A stretch of 64,000 bases of DNA from Trissonchulus latispiculum (GCA_030248195.1 JASAND010030450.1:124001-188000); one strand, 5' to 3'. Counted from the first letter of the stretch, positions 1 to 13,000 are shown. Notes: generated from the sequence alone by a model not told the origin. A program made the numbers and translations.

Positions 1-936
1 CCATTTACTAAATCCGAATATGAATCCGTTTTTGGATATGACGCTACATTGGCTCAGTATACGCTTAACAATTGTCATAGAGCTTTATGGTGCAGTCGTC
101 ACCCATAGTTCGAGAAAGCAATCTAGCATTTCTAAACACTAGAGCGAGGCTTAATGACCTAACTTCCTGCAGATCTTGGCACACTCACTAGCTTATAATG
201 TGCTAACCATCAGACGAGTCTGCCACAGTACTTTGGAGCGATTGACTCTCTTCTTCGAAACGCGACATAATAACGGCTACAATATCGATAACGTAATTTA
301 GCACTGCAAACCCAGGGATTAATGAAATCATGTAATTTTCACAAAACTTGAGACAGATACGTGGAGCATTAATTGGATAAAATTTGGGCTCATGTGGTTA
401 GCCTCATGGTGACCCGTAGCCACCCGTATCGACCAATTTTTCGGACCTTGATCGTATCGCACAGAAAAATATACATGGGTTCTCGGTCTAGAGATTATGT
501 TAAGCACTGTACTCTATGTCAGGACGATCTCTGCAAAGCTTGGACAACATACCTTTCACACAGCGCTCAGGGTACAGCGAAGTTTGTATGCATGTCATAT
601 AAAGTTTTTAACCGACAAAACCAAATTTCAGGGGCTCCACAGGACGCTGCGCTGCGTGGAATCCTTTCTAACTTCAAGGTATTTTACATCAAATTTAATA
701 CTGTTATGTGGCGAAAGACTAGCTTTTTCAACATTGGACTTTTAGTTAAATTCGTAGCCCCAGCCCTTAACTGAAATCTTCTGACGGCACAGGGCACGCT
801 AACATCCTTTCCTTAAGTTGGTTTCTAGTGAATCAATTAAATTTGTCCACTATTCCCGGTAAAGCACAGTTGTTGATTTGTCTGAAATGCATTTATACTG
901 TACTCTGTGTACAATTATATTGAAGCTTATTATTAC
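1..936. other. Intron of the kinesin gene, left edge
   Basis: The next kinesin exon (motor region after SSRE) was looked for on the minus strand and not found. The plus-strand frame at 373-774 has no family features. Nothing else seen. Confidence 0.6.
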
Positions 937-3900
937 TTCTCTGGATGAGGAAGCTCGAAGTTGAGTTAAACCGGGAACCGATACGGAGCCGCGTTGGTCT
1001 TCTCTGAGATCAAGATATCCGGAAACAGGATTCAGCAAATCGCGAATCAGCTCGTTGTATATCTGAAACATACCGATGCATCTAACTAAGCAATTAATCG
1101 AATCTGTTAATGCCCGACACTGTTGAAGTGAATAGTAAGGTCAGCATTTGATGGGACTACACATCTGCCTTTGAATAGTTTTTTGATGGATTAGGCCAAT
1201 CTTAGGGAAATGCTAATGTGTATAGTTACATTATGCAATGCAGTGCAAATGTTTTCACTCAGTATTATTTTGATATTACTAAAAATATCTATTCAATAGT
1301 TTACCTCTAAGTATGACATTCTGACGTCTACTTCGCTATCTTTAACATTTTGCATTGTCTTAAAGATATCATCCAGCGCTCTAGCCATAATCCCAGGCCT
1401 GGCACTGGTTCCAACCATGGTATAAGTTTTACCGGCTCCTGTAACGAGAAAGTAAATTAGGAACAGGTTTAAATCTAGTTTTGGTTCCAACGGAATATAG
1501 CAACTTCGACTCCCCCAGGGACTCAATTTCTTGGGCTACTTGTAATACTTTCTTAAAACGAAAACTTATACTTAAAACGTAAACATTCACTTATTTATAA
1601 TGCGATTGGAAAATCTCAACAGTGCTGTGTTATGCAAATTTCCAGCCCGTATGACTTGCCCGTTCATTTTGACAAAGTTTGTTTTATTATACAAGTCCCA
1701 GGGCGAGGAACACTCTGGTGTGCTGCCTGCCAAGTCTAATTCAAATTTCCGGTATTTTAAATTTGAACTAAGCTATTTCACAACTAAGTTGTTACACAAT
1801 TTCTCGCGCAGCATCTAATTTACGGACACGTCAAGCAAAACTGCAAGGGGTTGTGAAACCCGAGTGTTTCGGAAAGCTTAGAAACTCGAATATCTGAAAC
1901 ATACCGAGGCATCTAATTAAGCAATTAATCGAATCTGTTATTGCCCGACACTGTTGAAGTGAATAGTAAGGTCAGCATTTATCTTTGTGTAAATTACATC
2001 TTACAAGCTCCAATTCATTATGAAGGCAGATGGAACTTTTTGAATACATTATTTCGATGATCTTTACGTTTGGGACTAGCCTCGCATTTTGGAGGTCAAG
2101 AAATTGGCCTACGAGAAATCAGTTTTTTTAAAATTACTGCTAAATCTTACGGACAATTTTAGTTTTACTCAATCGATACATAATCTAATTTCACATTTTA
2201 TCAATGGCTAATAGCTGGAGCTCGTTGCTTAAAGCTAGAGATAAGACCGAAAAACCATTTTGACGAAACCGCGATTATTTTGTTTTGAACATCGATTTCT
2301 GAAAAACTACCCAGTGGATCCGCGTGATTTTCGGCATGTCAAAAAGTTACACTATTGCGGAGAGACTAGTTTCTTGTGTTGAGCTAAACCTGCTCCATTT
2401 GCGAGAAAAACTCAATCCAAAGTTGCGAAATTTCGTGTCACCGCACATTTGCCATTTCTGGACCATTAAGTCCTGTTGAGCCAAATTCAAAAAAATTCCC
2501 ACATGTCCTTCATATCACAGCACAAAAAAATTTTGGCCGATTCTACAGTTTCAAAGAAATCGATGTTCAAAAATTGATGGTCAGTATTTAGCCAGAAAAT
2601 TTCTTGGTAATTTTGATAGTTTCGGTAACCAATGTGAATGTGCTGATTATAGGCTTTAAAACTATGTACAAAACTGTCTACAACTTAAAAAATAGCGAAA
2701 GTTATTAGCGTTTCGAAGATCACTAACCAAAATGATACCACCACCAAAAGGACAGACTGGTTATACTAAACTAGTTCTTAAATAGTAGTAGAATGTATAC
2801 TTATATTATATGATTTTCTAAAAGAAAGAGCTATTAAGAACGATCTGCAGCTATTTGATAGAAGTGCCGACTGATAGAATCGATGCCCCACCAAAAAAAT
2901 TACTTCAGTCGGCAAAAAATTTGAAAAGCTATACTCGTTCTATAATTGACTAAGAAAATTCTAGAAAACCAAAATATGTTTCTTTGAAGCCATTAACAAG
3001 ACGAAATATTAAGCTACATTTTGATATAAAAATGATTGCCTAACTCTAAATAATTAATGCGCAATGAAGGTTTAGAGTTGATGTCTTCAAACTAAATTAG
3101 TACTACATAATTGATGTTTAATCCATTTAATCCCCGCAAATAACAAGGATTAAACTTTAATGATTTTGAACTGTTTTTAAGTGACGGATTAAACGGATTA
3201 AACTTAATCATTTCTGAAAAGGCCGCGGATTAAAGTTTAATCCGCGAAGATTTTAATCCGTCCCGATTTTATGAAAAGGTTTTGGCCAACGGATCCGTTT
3301 AGTCCGTCTAGTCCGTTTAAGTCACGGATAAAACTTTAATCCGTTTAATCCGTGAGCGTATTCATAAAACAATTAAAGTTTTAAGTTAATCCGTTTAATC
3401 ATTTTATGAAAAGGCCCTTGGTTAAAGCAAAAGTGTGTCTTTGGCAGCAAGAACAGCTTGGGGAACACAATAGTTAAGCTTCAGGAACCTCTGGCCAAAT
3501 GAGACAACATAAAACATAAACTTAAATTATAGATTTCCAGTGTAGGAAAGTTTACCTGTAGCACCATAAGCGAAGACCGTTCCATTGTAACCCTGCAAAA
3601 CTCCATCGATAAGAGGTTTCGTTGTACTTTCATAAACGTCTTTCTGCAAACAAGGTATTACATAGTAAAGCATATTATCTTGAGTCACATGCACAGAGAT
3701 TGGTTTAATACAAATAATAACATAGCACAAGATCGAGTGATTAGCATTTATATATTTATTTCTGTATAGAAATACATTTCAGTCACGTTACTGACCTGTA
3801 AAGTGCTGGTTTCTTACGCGCATCGCTTTTCAAATGATATGCAAATTAGGTTGTTTGCTGTATAAACTGCCTAAATGATACTTTCCCTGTTATGTGTCTT

Positions 3901-6900
3901 ACCTCGCTCGCGTTTTTCTTTTCCTACCCGGTCTCTCAGTATGCCTAGAGATGCGCATCAATCTGATTTCCGCTCATCCTCTAGCATATCTTCTTCGCCG
4001 TCGCGGTCTCGATTTTCTGGTCATAGCCGTCGCCACGTCTCCCTCCTCTGCTGCTTCAGGTCGCCACTGACGGGAAACATCCTTCATGCCATCACCTGCT
4101 CCACGATCCGCTTCAGGGGATTCCGGCTCTGAATCCGGCCAAAGCTTCCCGGAATCTTCCCGGTCGGTGTTATCTGTCACAGAATGGGCTAAACAACGGT
4201 GGGTTTCGCTCGACTACCAAACAACCACTCGAACCGGATGATGCCGTTTACGACAAACTGGTCGTGTGTGATGATTTCGATTTCGAACTGGACACTTCTC
4301 ATCCTCAACTTTGTTCCTCTGAGCGCTGAAGTGAGGAGAAACGCCTCAGCGCTGTCCAGCGGGATTTTATCAACGCTGCAGCCGGCATATCCGCTTATCT
4401 TGGAGCAGCTGAAAAGATTCGCAGGCGCCAGAAACGCGGAAAGCGTCTTCGCTCTCGGCCTCAAGCCGTCCGTTTTGACGCCGTTTCTTTCCTCAAAACA
4501 ATGGATGCGGCTTTACAAACTGTCGGCTCGGCCTTCCGGCGAATCTCTAATCGGCGAGCTTCTAGTGCTCTAGTGCTTTATGAACCCTCGCTAAAGAACT
4601 CCGCCGCAAGATTGTTATTAATGAGGTATTGGATAATGCGAAGCTTGGACTCCTTGCTTAGTTCGGATGTGGCCTCTTTGGTCAAAAAGAGCATCGCCGT
4701 TGCCTTGCCAAGTTCCGTTCCTGACTCAGCTGAGCTTACAGTTTTGGATCCAGGCCAGAGACGGAAAGCAACGCCGCTACTCCGGTTTCTGTGGTTCCCG
4801 AGGCTCCAGGACGTGGAGGCCGCTTCAGACGTCCTGCTGTGCCAGCCACTCAACGCGACTGATAACATCGGTAGCGCAACCAGGTAGGAAGCACAAGGTT
4901 GGTTTTTGGTCTGACTTATATTGAAAATCTCCAACTTTCACACTTGAACATTCCCAAAGTCGACGAAGGGAGAATTTAATGGTTTTTACTGGCGCACTGG
5001 CGCCTAGGCTGTAGGCGGGTGCCTCAAACATTTTGCTAACTTCTGGCGGAACTTTACAAACAGTTCCCTTCTTCTCAGTTTGGTCACTGGTTATCATACT
5101 GAGTTTAGTTCAACTCGTCTTAGGGTTAAATTAAATTTTCTGCCTTAACTCAGCGTACTGCATTTGCTAAGACGCTTTCAGGTCTTATTATTGTACTCTG
5201 CCACCCTCAAGAGGTTCCAGTCAGCTCCCACATGTTTTTTGTTCCTAACAAAACTGAGGCCTGCGCCTTGGGACCAACTTCAAACTGCTTAATCAGTATG
5301 TGCCTTATCGTAAATCTGCAATGTGCGCTATCGTAAATCTACTTTGATTCGCCAGAGTGACTGGTTCTGCTCAATAGACATCAAGGACGCTTACCCACAT
5401 ATGCCCATTTTGCCTCATAGCCGCAAATTCTAGGTGTTTCGTTATGAACATTCCGTTTATCGCTACCGCTATCTTTGGCCTTTCATTAGCTGCCCGCATT
5501 TTCTCTAAATTGATAAAAATCCTTATCAGCGTATTGCGTAGTTATATACCTTGACGATCTCCTTATTATTGCTGCATTGTCTCAAAAATGGAACGACGCA
5601 ACAAAGAAAGCTATTGTCGTATTGCTTCAATTTGGATTCACTATTAAGTATGCCATGTCTACTTTGCTTCCTTTACAGAGAGCAGATAATTTGGGTTTTC
5701 TTTGTGATACCATTTATATGTCAGTGTCTTTGACTCTGCGCCGTGTTAGCAAGACTTTTGCTTCCTGCGCGACTTTGCAAGAGTCTGCGGCGATTCTTTT
5801 GCTTTCTCAGACGTTTCATGTCTCTCTTCGAACCAGTTTCAGTTTACTAGCACTCTGTCAAGTTCGACGTTGGCAATGCTCAATGCTCCTTTATATTATG
5901 GTATATAAGCCGAGAGGTGCCGTTTTCCGTTGTTGCACTTTTGGCTCAACATGGTCTTTCTCAAGCCGTCGTTTGCATATTAATGAAAGAGAAATGCTGG
6001 CAATTCTGTTCTTATTCGAAGAACCTCAGTGTGCCTAGATGGGCTCTGGTTGCACACTTCAGTTTCATTGCGACAACAAGATTGTTGTTTAGTACGTTGT
6101 TTAGTTATGTAAAGGGGCACTAAGTTCGCCACCTTATGTAACTTAGCTATAATAGTTCTTAAAACTGCCGTCTTACTATCGCATGGTCGTCTGTGCAGTA
6201 CTAAGTGAACCCTATCTGCCTATTACTTAAACTAAGTATTTGCAATATTCGGCGTGCCCGACATTAAACTATTTGCATCTTTTGAGAATTCTTGTGTTAC
6301 AACTTTTAATCATGGTTTGTTGACCAGAACAGTGGAATGGAGCCATTTTTATATTCTCTATGCTTTTCTTCCTGTGTCCTAACATCTCATGTACAAGCAA
6401 AATTATAGCAAACTTTTGTTATTATGATTCTCATCTGTTCCTACTAGAAGTCTCAACCATGGCTCCAGGACTGCGTTCTTATAATTTGTCTTCATTTCTT
6501 CTTCCTGGTGCAGGTTCGATACATTATCAGAACCGCATGGGCTCTTTGGTCGGGTCACGGAATGCCTGGATGATGGCGGCCAACTAGGTTTCGTTCACAA
6601 CTTGTCCAACTACGACCTGTCTGAAGTTTTATGACTTATCTTGACTCAAAGAAACCACAGACCATTTCACGGTATGATGCCATTTGTCACCAGTGGGCTA
6701 GCTTCGCCACTACTAACACGCTATCACTCTCCGCGCGATTGCGGACGTTCTCCGGTTCTTCATTGCAAGGTCGCATTTGGAGTGTCCCTCCGTACTATTG
6801 GGATCACCAACAGCGCACTTTCCCACCATTTTGGCGATCACTTCAATAATCAGCTTTTCGGGCACCTTTTAATTCTTACTTTTGTCGTTGCCCCTTTTGG

Positions 6901-9900
6901 CACGCGCCCCGCAGAACAAAATTTATCCTCGCTGGACAAACAAGGGCGTGTGTGGCGAGCGGCTGCGACCAGAAGATCGAGTCTGCGACGCGAAAACCAT
7001 TTGCTAGAGGATGAGCGGGAATCAGACTGATTGGCATCTCCAGGCATACTGAGAGACGCGAGTAGGAAAAGCAAAATGTGAGTGCGGTAAGAGACATAAC
7101 GGTGTAAGTATCATCGAGGCAGTTTATATAGCTAGTATATAGCTAGCTAATTTGCATATAGTTTAAAAACAGATGCGCGTAAGACAACCCCACTTTTCAG
7201 GACAATAGACTGCAGAGTAATTGATTTGCAGAAAAATTCAGAATTGCAAACAGTTCGTCGCTAAAGTGTCAAAATCAATTGTACCTATAAGTCTAAATCT
7301 TTGTAGAAAATAGACCTGCATTTTCCGCATTGCTGTCGTTATCTGCTCGATTTAAAGTTTGTCTATGTTTCTATTTTTAGGAAGTTCTGTCAAGAACGTG
7401 CAGACCTGACTGGCTTCTGGACCGAGGGCTTTATCAAATGCAAATTGGCGCTCCCGCGTCCGATGGTGTCGTAACACATCATCCATCGTTTCATCAGGGT
7501 CCATCAAAACTACCATCTAAACCAGTAAAATCAAAATTATTTAAAAACACATGAAAAGCATATAAAACAAGATGCCGCTATCATTATTTGAAGCCCATTC
7601 TAAATTCACATAAACTTAAGGGGGGTCCATTGCTGGGTCATTTTTATCTCGCCTAAAGGCGAGATAGCTGTTATCGTTTCTGGCTCAAAATGAACTGCAT
7701 GCTGCGAACGCGTTAAATTCTGTCCTATGCTCAACACTCCTTCAATTAACAAATTTCGTTTTTGTACGTGGGGGTCCCGATTGTGCTTGGCCATTATTGG
7801 CACAACTTTGACCTATTTCAATTTTTTTCTGAATTTAAAAAAGATAATTTTTCACCTGCCTAAAAACTAGAGTAGAGGAGGGCTTCATTTCACTCGAGTA
7901 AATATTTGGACTTATTCTTTTCGCAAGGCCCCTTTGGTTGAACTGAAAATTACAACTGATCACCTTGCGTAATATGCAAATTAACCTTGATAATTTGACG
8001 GCAGTTGGGTATAAACGCAAGCAGAGAGAAGCTGCGACTAAGCTTAGTCACTTATTCGACCAGAGCGAAAGATTGAGAAAAAGAAGCACCAAAAATCTTT
8101 TATCCATAGCAATGGCAATTTGTCTTTAGCGATTCTTACAGTATGCTTTCGGTTTCCTGAGTTTTTTATTTTTACCCTATTTCTATCCTTTCTAGCCTAT
8201 TCTATCCCTCTTCTATTTTTTACAGTCATCTCACCCAGTCGGTACTCCTGTTACGGGGATAGTGCCAGCCTAGAACGTATGCATTTTTGAGGGAAGGGGG
8301 TTCTGACACTGAATATATATAATTGTCATAGCACCCGAGGCGTTCTACAAGGCCATCAAAACGTCTATTACTTCCATCGTAATGGAGCTGCAGTGTCAGC
8401 TCCATCTGACTGGCGGATACCCCTCGACAGTCTTTGTAAATTTCCCAGGGAGGATTTAAAATAGGGCGCAACAGCTTATTTTCTGCAATCTCTGGACTTG
8501 ACATAATCCTCCACTTAAGAAAGTAAGAAACAGTAAGAAACCAATGCTGTACCAGAGGCTCTCCTGCGTTCAATTATATACATAGAACACAACTTATGTA
8601 TAAATAGTGAAAATTTAGACGAAAACTAAATACCCATTTTATGCTATGGTTTAGCTAGTATTTAACTGACAGTTGTAATTTGAACAAGGTTGAACTAAGC
8701 ACAACGAAAGATCTCAAAAATTAACACTATATATTTCAGAAATGATTTTTAGTCAGCAAAAGTGCGCTCGCTGATTTTCACATATATTATTGTCCAAACG
8801 GTATATTTTAACAAGTTTTTAAAATTAAAGTTGTAACTCCTACGGTTGTCGAGTAATTTCACCTCAAATATGAGACATAGGAGATTTGAAAAGTTGTAAT
8901 TTTTTCATGTGCGCCAAAAAAATCTCCCGACAAACTTCAATGAATATGGACAAATTATACATTAAAATAACGCTAAACTGTTAAACTGCGGCACCCGGGA
9001 ATTAGAATTTTAATTTAGGCCTTTAAAATTTTTTAATTAATTTTTGAAGGATTAAAATTAAATACGACTGGAGCGTCAAATTTTAATCCTTTAAAAATTA
9101 ATTAAAAAAATTAAAAGCCTAAATTGCAATTCTAATTCCAGGGTACCGCAGTTTAGCATTTTAGCGTTAGTTTAATGTACAATTTGTCCAGATTCATCAA
9201 CGTTTGTCTGGAGAATTTTTTGGCGCACTTTTAAAATGGCAACTTTTTAAATTTCCTATGTTTAACACAAGAAATCTCAACTTTGAGGTGAAATACTCGA
9301 CAACCGTGTGAGTCACGTCTTTAATTTTTAAAACTCGTTAAAATATACCATTTGGACAATACTATATGTGATAATCAGTGAGATCGGAGAAAGTCGAAAA
9401 AATAACCCAAAAATGGACCCCCCCCCCTTAAGCTGCTTCAAATAGATAGTACCGTTAAAATCTGCCGTTTTAAGGAATAATTCAGGCGAAGCATCGACAT
9501 ATCAATAATTACATATAGATGAATTATAGGAATAATTATGGACGACTGAATTTTTTATGTAAATAATGCAGAGGCTTATATGGAACCGTTATATGTTTGA
9601 GCTTTTATTTACATATTTCAGTACCTTATCGTCCAAGCGATAAGCCACCTGTTTGGCACCTCCATTCTTTTCCTCAGCGGACAACGGTCGAATGCGCAAG
9701 GCAACCTAAAATTAGCAACTACTTTTGACCAAAGATATTTAGATAATTATAATTCAATTAATTCCACAATGCAATAAATGTGGGAATTTTCACAGTTCAT
9801 AACATAGCTCGTCTTTATGTTTTCCCTGATACCAAATGTCAATGTCAGTTTTTTAGATAGTTATGTCTAAATATTCACCTACACTATGCCACCACATCAT

Positions 9901-10073
9901 TAAATTGTTGTGACACCATACACGTGCATCCCTGCTTAATGCTAAATTAATGGTTAAATCTAAATGGCGAAAATAATTATGATAACAATGTAATACTTTA
10001 CCGTCATGCGGTATTCTGAATCACTGAAGCCTGAGTCCACAGATTTGTCAGATGGTGATGATTTTGTTGTCAT
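937..10073 (-). CDS. KIF19: KIF19-like kinesin motor protein, first six coding exons (3' part off the left edge)
   Basis: Plus-end kinesin of the KIF18/KIF19 (kinesin-8) group; in vertebrates KIF19 limits ciliary length by depolymerising microtubules at the tip. Exons, in coding order: 10002-10073, 9625-9705, 7406-7516, 3556-3643, 1305-1438, 937-1062. All join in frame with GT-AG borders and give 204 residues. The start ATG is at 10073; the 24-residue leader ends just before VALRIRPLS, the first motor strand. Residues 52-88 hold MVVLMDP and FDKALG. Residues 98-124 hold the loop before the nucleotide site. The P-loop [11 protein letters not shown] is split by a phase-1 intron between 3556 and 1438. 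[16 protein letters not shown] follows, with GYLDLRED, which is diagnostic of KIF18/19. Switch I and II and the neck are not in the window, so the gene continues beyond position 1. I saw no stop or frameshift. A DIRS relic sits in intron 3. The exons and orientation are seen; the KIF19 rather than KIF18 assignment rests on remembered alignment. Confidence 0.9.
1059..1149. repeat. 91-bp duplication, copy at the kinesin exon acceptor
   Basis: Matches 1890-1980 with about five differences. It covers the acceptor of exon 937-1062 plus four exon bases and 87 intron bases. Confidence 0.9.
1890..1980. repeat. 91-bp duplication, intronic copy with splice acceptor
   Basis: Direct copy of 1059-1149 lying upstream (in gene sense) in the preceding kinesin intron. 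The acceptor CAG is kept, but the bases after it do not continue the exon. Confidence 0.9.
2040..3085. repeat. Diverged composite relative of the TTAA family, in the kinesin P-loop intron
   Basis: Two blocks: 2110-2740 is homologous to 36340-36890 (shared CTGTTGAGCCAAAT, ACATGTCCTTC, AAATCGAT), and 2840-3070 is homologous to the 18760-18985 end of the TTAA element (shared CAGCTATTTGAT, AAGCTACATTTTGATATAAA). Ends are not clean and no TTAA duplication is visible. Confidence 0.6.
3110..3420. repeat. TTAATCCG-rich patch with perfect palindrome
   Basis: The octamer TTAATCCG or its complement appears many times in both orientations over 300 bases, including a perfect 23-base palindrome at 3224-3246 (CGCGGATTAAA centre). 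It resembles the inside of a decayed TIR element. It lies in the kinesin P-loop intron. Confidence 0.6.
3795..7201 (+). mobile_element. Decayed DIRS-like tyrosine-recombinase retrotransposon in kinesin intron 3
   Basis: The two ends are inverted repeats of about 250 bases (3795-4040 against 6950-7201), sharing CTTACGCGCAT, ATATGCAAATTA and the CTCAGTATGCCT..GATGC block. That is the inverted-terminal layout of DIRS elements and not direct LTRs. Inside, in order on the plus strand: an Arg/Ser-rich gag-like start at 3942, gag-like [13 protein letters not shown] from 4501, RT with [12 protein letters not shown] (5359) and the catalytic YLDD box (5547-5558), FGFTI and NLGF, an RNase H block [11 protein letters not shown] near 5960, and a fragment like the N-terminal domain of a tyrosine recombinase at 6640-6740. 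Frames are broken by many stops and shifts, and the recombinase catalytic half is gone; at 3.4 kb it is shorter than intact DIRS (about 5-6 kb). Confidence 0.82.
5341..6040 (+). pseudogene. DIRS reverse transcriptase/RNase H remnant
   Basis: RT motif [11 protein letters not shown] at about 5371 matches the DIRS motif A; the frame then stops after HSRKF. After a shift the YLDD motif C at 5547 opens a 164-codon frame that runs through the RT thumb-like LGFLCD segment, and the RNase H block HINEREML follows in the same frame before a stop at about 6036. Several substitutions and the missing strand between motifs A and C make it non-functional. Confidence 0.8.
8226..8573 (-). other. Orphan 115-codon open frame in a kinesin intron
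   Basis: Open from ATG at 8573 to TGA at 8226 with ordinary amino-acid composition, including a stretch WEIYKDCRG and [12 protein letters not shown] do not recognise it. On the opposite strand a 70-base pyrimidine run ending TTTTTTACAG abuts it, looking like a splice acceptor, but no plus-strand frame continues. It may be a captured fragment or chance. Confidence 0.2.
8768..9382. repeat. Foldback repeat with ~290-base arms in a kinesin intron
   Basis: Left arm 8768-9055 and right arm 9083-9382 are reverse complements at roughly 80-85 percent by eye, sharing CACATATA, TATTGTCCAAA, GGTTGTCGAGTA and GTGCGCCAAAAAA. The spacer is under 30 bases, so transcribed RNA would form a long hairpin. No target duplication recognised and no coding frame. 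Confidence 0.85.
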
Positions 10074-13000
10074 TCAAGTAGAATTTTGGTGATAAAAAGA
10101 AATTATCGCGGACAGCGGAAGCTTTCAGGAACGGTGCTCTAGAGCACACAAGTGCTCGAATAGAATTAAGGGCGAGGGTTTCTGGCTTTAATTGTGCTTT
10201 GAAAGTACCGCACAGTATGACTAAAAGCACAGTCAGTAAGCGATAAAATCACGCTAAAAGTCCGTTTCCCCGTTGACAACAAGAGATCCAAATTAGCACT
10301 AACGCCACAGGACTGTAACTTAACATATGACAATCAGAAATTTCCCCTGAACTACTTTTTCTGTACTAACAATATGAATACTAGCTTATGAATTTGTTAG
10401 GTTTTCAGAAACACAACTCCTCTCGTTGTCATGGAAACTGTAAGAAAACTTGAGCTTTTGTGAAACATTTGTAATCAAAAGAAGGTCTCAGCTAAGATAA
10501 GGTTCAGAGGGAAATTCAATGTTAACTTCGTGTCTTGTGAGTAAGAAAGTAGTTATTTAGAAAAAATTTCTGCCCTTTTCCAACACAATAACAGCTTTCA
10601 AGATCGCAGCTGGCAACTAAATGTACCTTAGTGTTCACACCCACAAAATGCTGTTTTTTGCTCAGATCCGTCTATCTCGTATTCTAAAGCTATTTAAATC
10701 ATGCATGCTGAAGTTCGAAAACAATTTTATGTTGAAAGAGGGAACCAAAGCTACTAACTTAAAAGCGAGACATGCACGGCTATGGAGGACCGGCCTCGCC
10801 CCAAACGGGAAAATGCAATGGAATACTGGAATAAATCCTAACCCATGGTCATATCCAAGCTAAATGCAAGAACCCACAACACTTATAAAGTGCAAGCCGA
10901 TAGATGAGTTGCTATCGCTTCCGGTGTTCGGACGAGAGTAGTCGTTAAGTAATGAGTAAAGTTGCCCCTCTTGAAGTGAAAATGGGACAAGCAGCCTTTT
11001 CTAATTAAACGGAAAGTAGAAACTTCTTGGATGTTGTGGATAAAGTGGATCAATTAAGGATCAAGTTTTCGGATCCCCTAGGGTTTTCTAAAAAGAATAA
11101 CGCGTAGCATCGATGAAGGTGGTACAAGTTTGATATGCCCCACAGTCCACAGGTAGTCTTTTGCTGCTATGAGACTGTTAACCCTCAGACTGCAAATATG
11201 TTTATTGGTTTCCTCAAATGGTAACACGATTAACTCTACCGCAATCTTTTGCTAGAAGTTCCTAATCTCTAAGTGCTTTCAACAGTCTGCATGGTTGTTG
11301 GCGACCACTCCCCTTTCCTAAAAAGGGAGCATCCATACTCCGGCTGGAGCGTGATTATACAATGCAATGAGTCATAGAAAGAAGATATATCTTAAGTTTT
11401 TTGCGTGGTCCTTCCAAATTGTCTTTGCGTGGACCGGAAGTATTTGGCAATGCACGTTGTCCGCTGGCTTGACTGACGAGCACTAGGCTGCATAGCCCGG
11501 CCTACCATAATTATCGGTGGCGGCTGGCGTTATTAGCCTCTACATAGTGGGTGTACAATGTTAAACAAATCCTATTTTATTTTTCTAACTTAAAAATGTA
11601 ACTGGTCTTGAAAAGTTGAAAAAGCGCCGTACCAATTAATTAGGCAAAGTTTGTTTTATCTTGGAAACGAAAACAACGGTTGGGATCGTATAAAGGGACC
11701 AATCTTAAAGCGCCAAGACTGCCTGGCTAAACAGGGCAGCAAGAGAAAGCAGTATTTCCATTCTCTTGTTAGCTGTCCTACTGCACTAGAACATCGTCAA
11801 CTAGTCAACTGGCATCTAATAGCTGGAACTAATTTGCATATTTCAGGTCAGGATATTTTAGGGATTTACTTCAACCAAGGGGGACGTTGAGAGAAGGACA
11901 ATTAATGGAATTTACTAAATAAGAAAGAGAAGCCCCCTCCACTTTTTACTTTTTACTCAAGGAAATGCACAAACAATTATATTTTTCATAAAAAATGAAG
12001 TTTGGCAAAATTTTAGTCCAAACTGATCAATCCCTAGAAAGAGGCCCCGTCGTGCAAAAACCATCACCGCTAGTGAGAGTAGTGCTGAGTATAGACTGAA
12101 GATTTTATCATTAAGGATAAACAGTTCATTTAGAGCTAGAAACGAAAATAGATATCTTGCCTTTAGGCGATATAAAAATGCATACAGAGCGGCCCTAGAA
12201 GGCAAATTAAACGAAAATTTGCGGTCGTTGCGGTCACAGAATTGTGTCCACGCCCGCATGGGCCCGCGGGTACCCGGGGTTAACCACCCCCGCAGCCAAC
12301 TCTGCAACAGCCGAACAGTACATGTTTTTTCTTTATGCCATTTCTGTTCTATGTGACATAAAATATTTTGCTTTATTTGCAACGGCAAATCACAAGACAC
12401 AAGACACAGCTAATATACACGGAGAAAATGTTTCACAAGTGCTTCCTACACGAGGCTTTCTCTATCGCAAACTGTATGTAATCTGTCCAGCAAATTCTAA
12501 AATACAATAAATTAAGATTAGGTGCATAATTTTAACTATTCTGATCAAGATTCTCTAAGGTCAGGCAGTTGGGTTTCCGTGACTTCGTTACTCCGTGACA
12601 CTTGAGGTCTGTAATTTGCCGTTATAGAAATTATTGAGTGAGGTGGTGTTAGCCAACACCAAAACTAGGACTCTAAGTCATAAATTTAGTTGGCTATCTT
12701 TGACAAAACAAATTAGCTCGGGTTAGCGATTTAGCCATATTTTTAGATTAACCTAATTGTCATGAAAAGAATGCCGCCGTAGCTGCCTAAAATTATTTAG
12801 CAGTGATCCTAAGAAGTATCGACACCTAAATTGCTACTCCTGCTTCTATAATTCATGCTTGAAAGCTTTCAAGTTTATGAGTTTATGAGTTTCAAGTAAA
12901 CTTCTCTTTTCTTTTTATTAGAAATTTATTTTTAAAACCTATAAACATGCTATTTATTCCCTAGTCTAACAGTAAAAATTCTGCTCAACGACAATCAAAA

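Noticed and set aside
373..774. 133-codon plus-strand frame
   Set aside because: No family features or splice context, overlaps another frame, and lies where a kinesin intron is expected.
3974..4934. Several overlapping minus-strand frames with Arg/Glu-rich products
   Set aside because: They are antisense shadows of the DIRS gag-like region, which reads on the plus strand.
8150..8225. Strong plus-strand splice acceptor with a long pyrimidine tract
   Set aside because: No plus-strand frame continues after it and the surrounding gene is on the minus strand.
12566..12592. Possible last INSC exon giving a short TSSVTE end
   Set aside because: The acceptor fits in phase, but six residues are far shorter than the expected C-terminus and there is no homology support.
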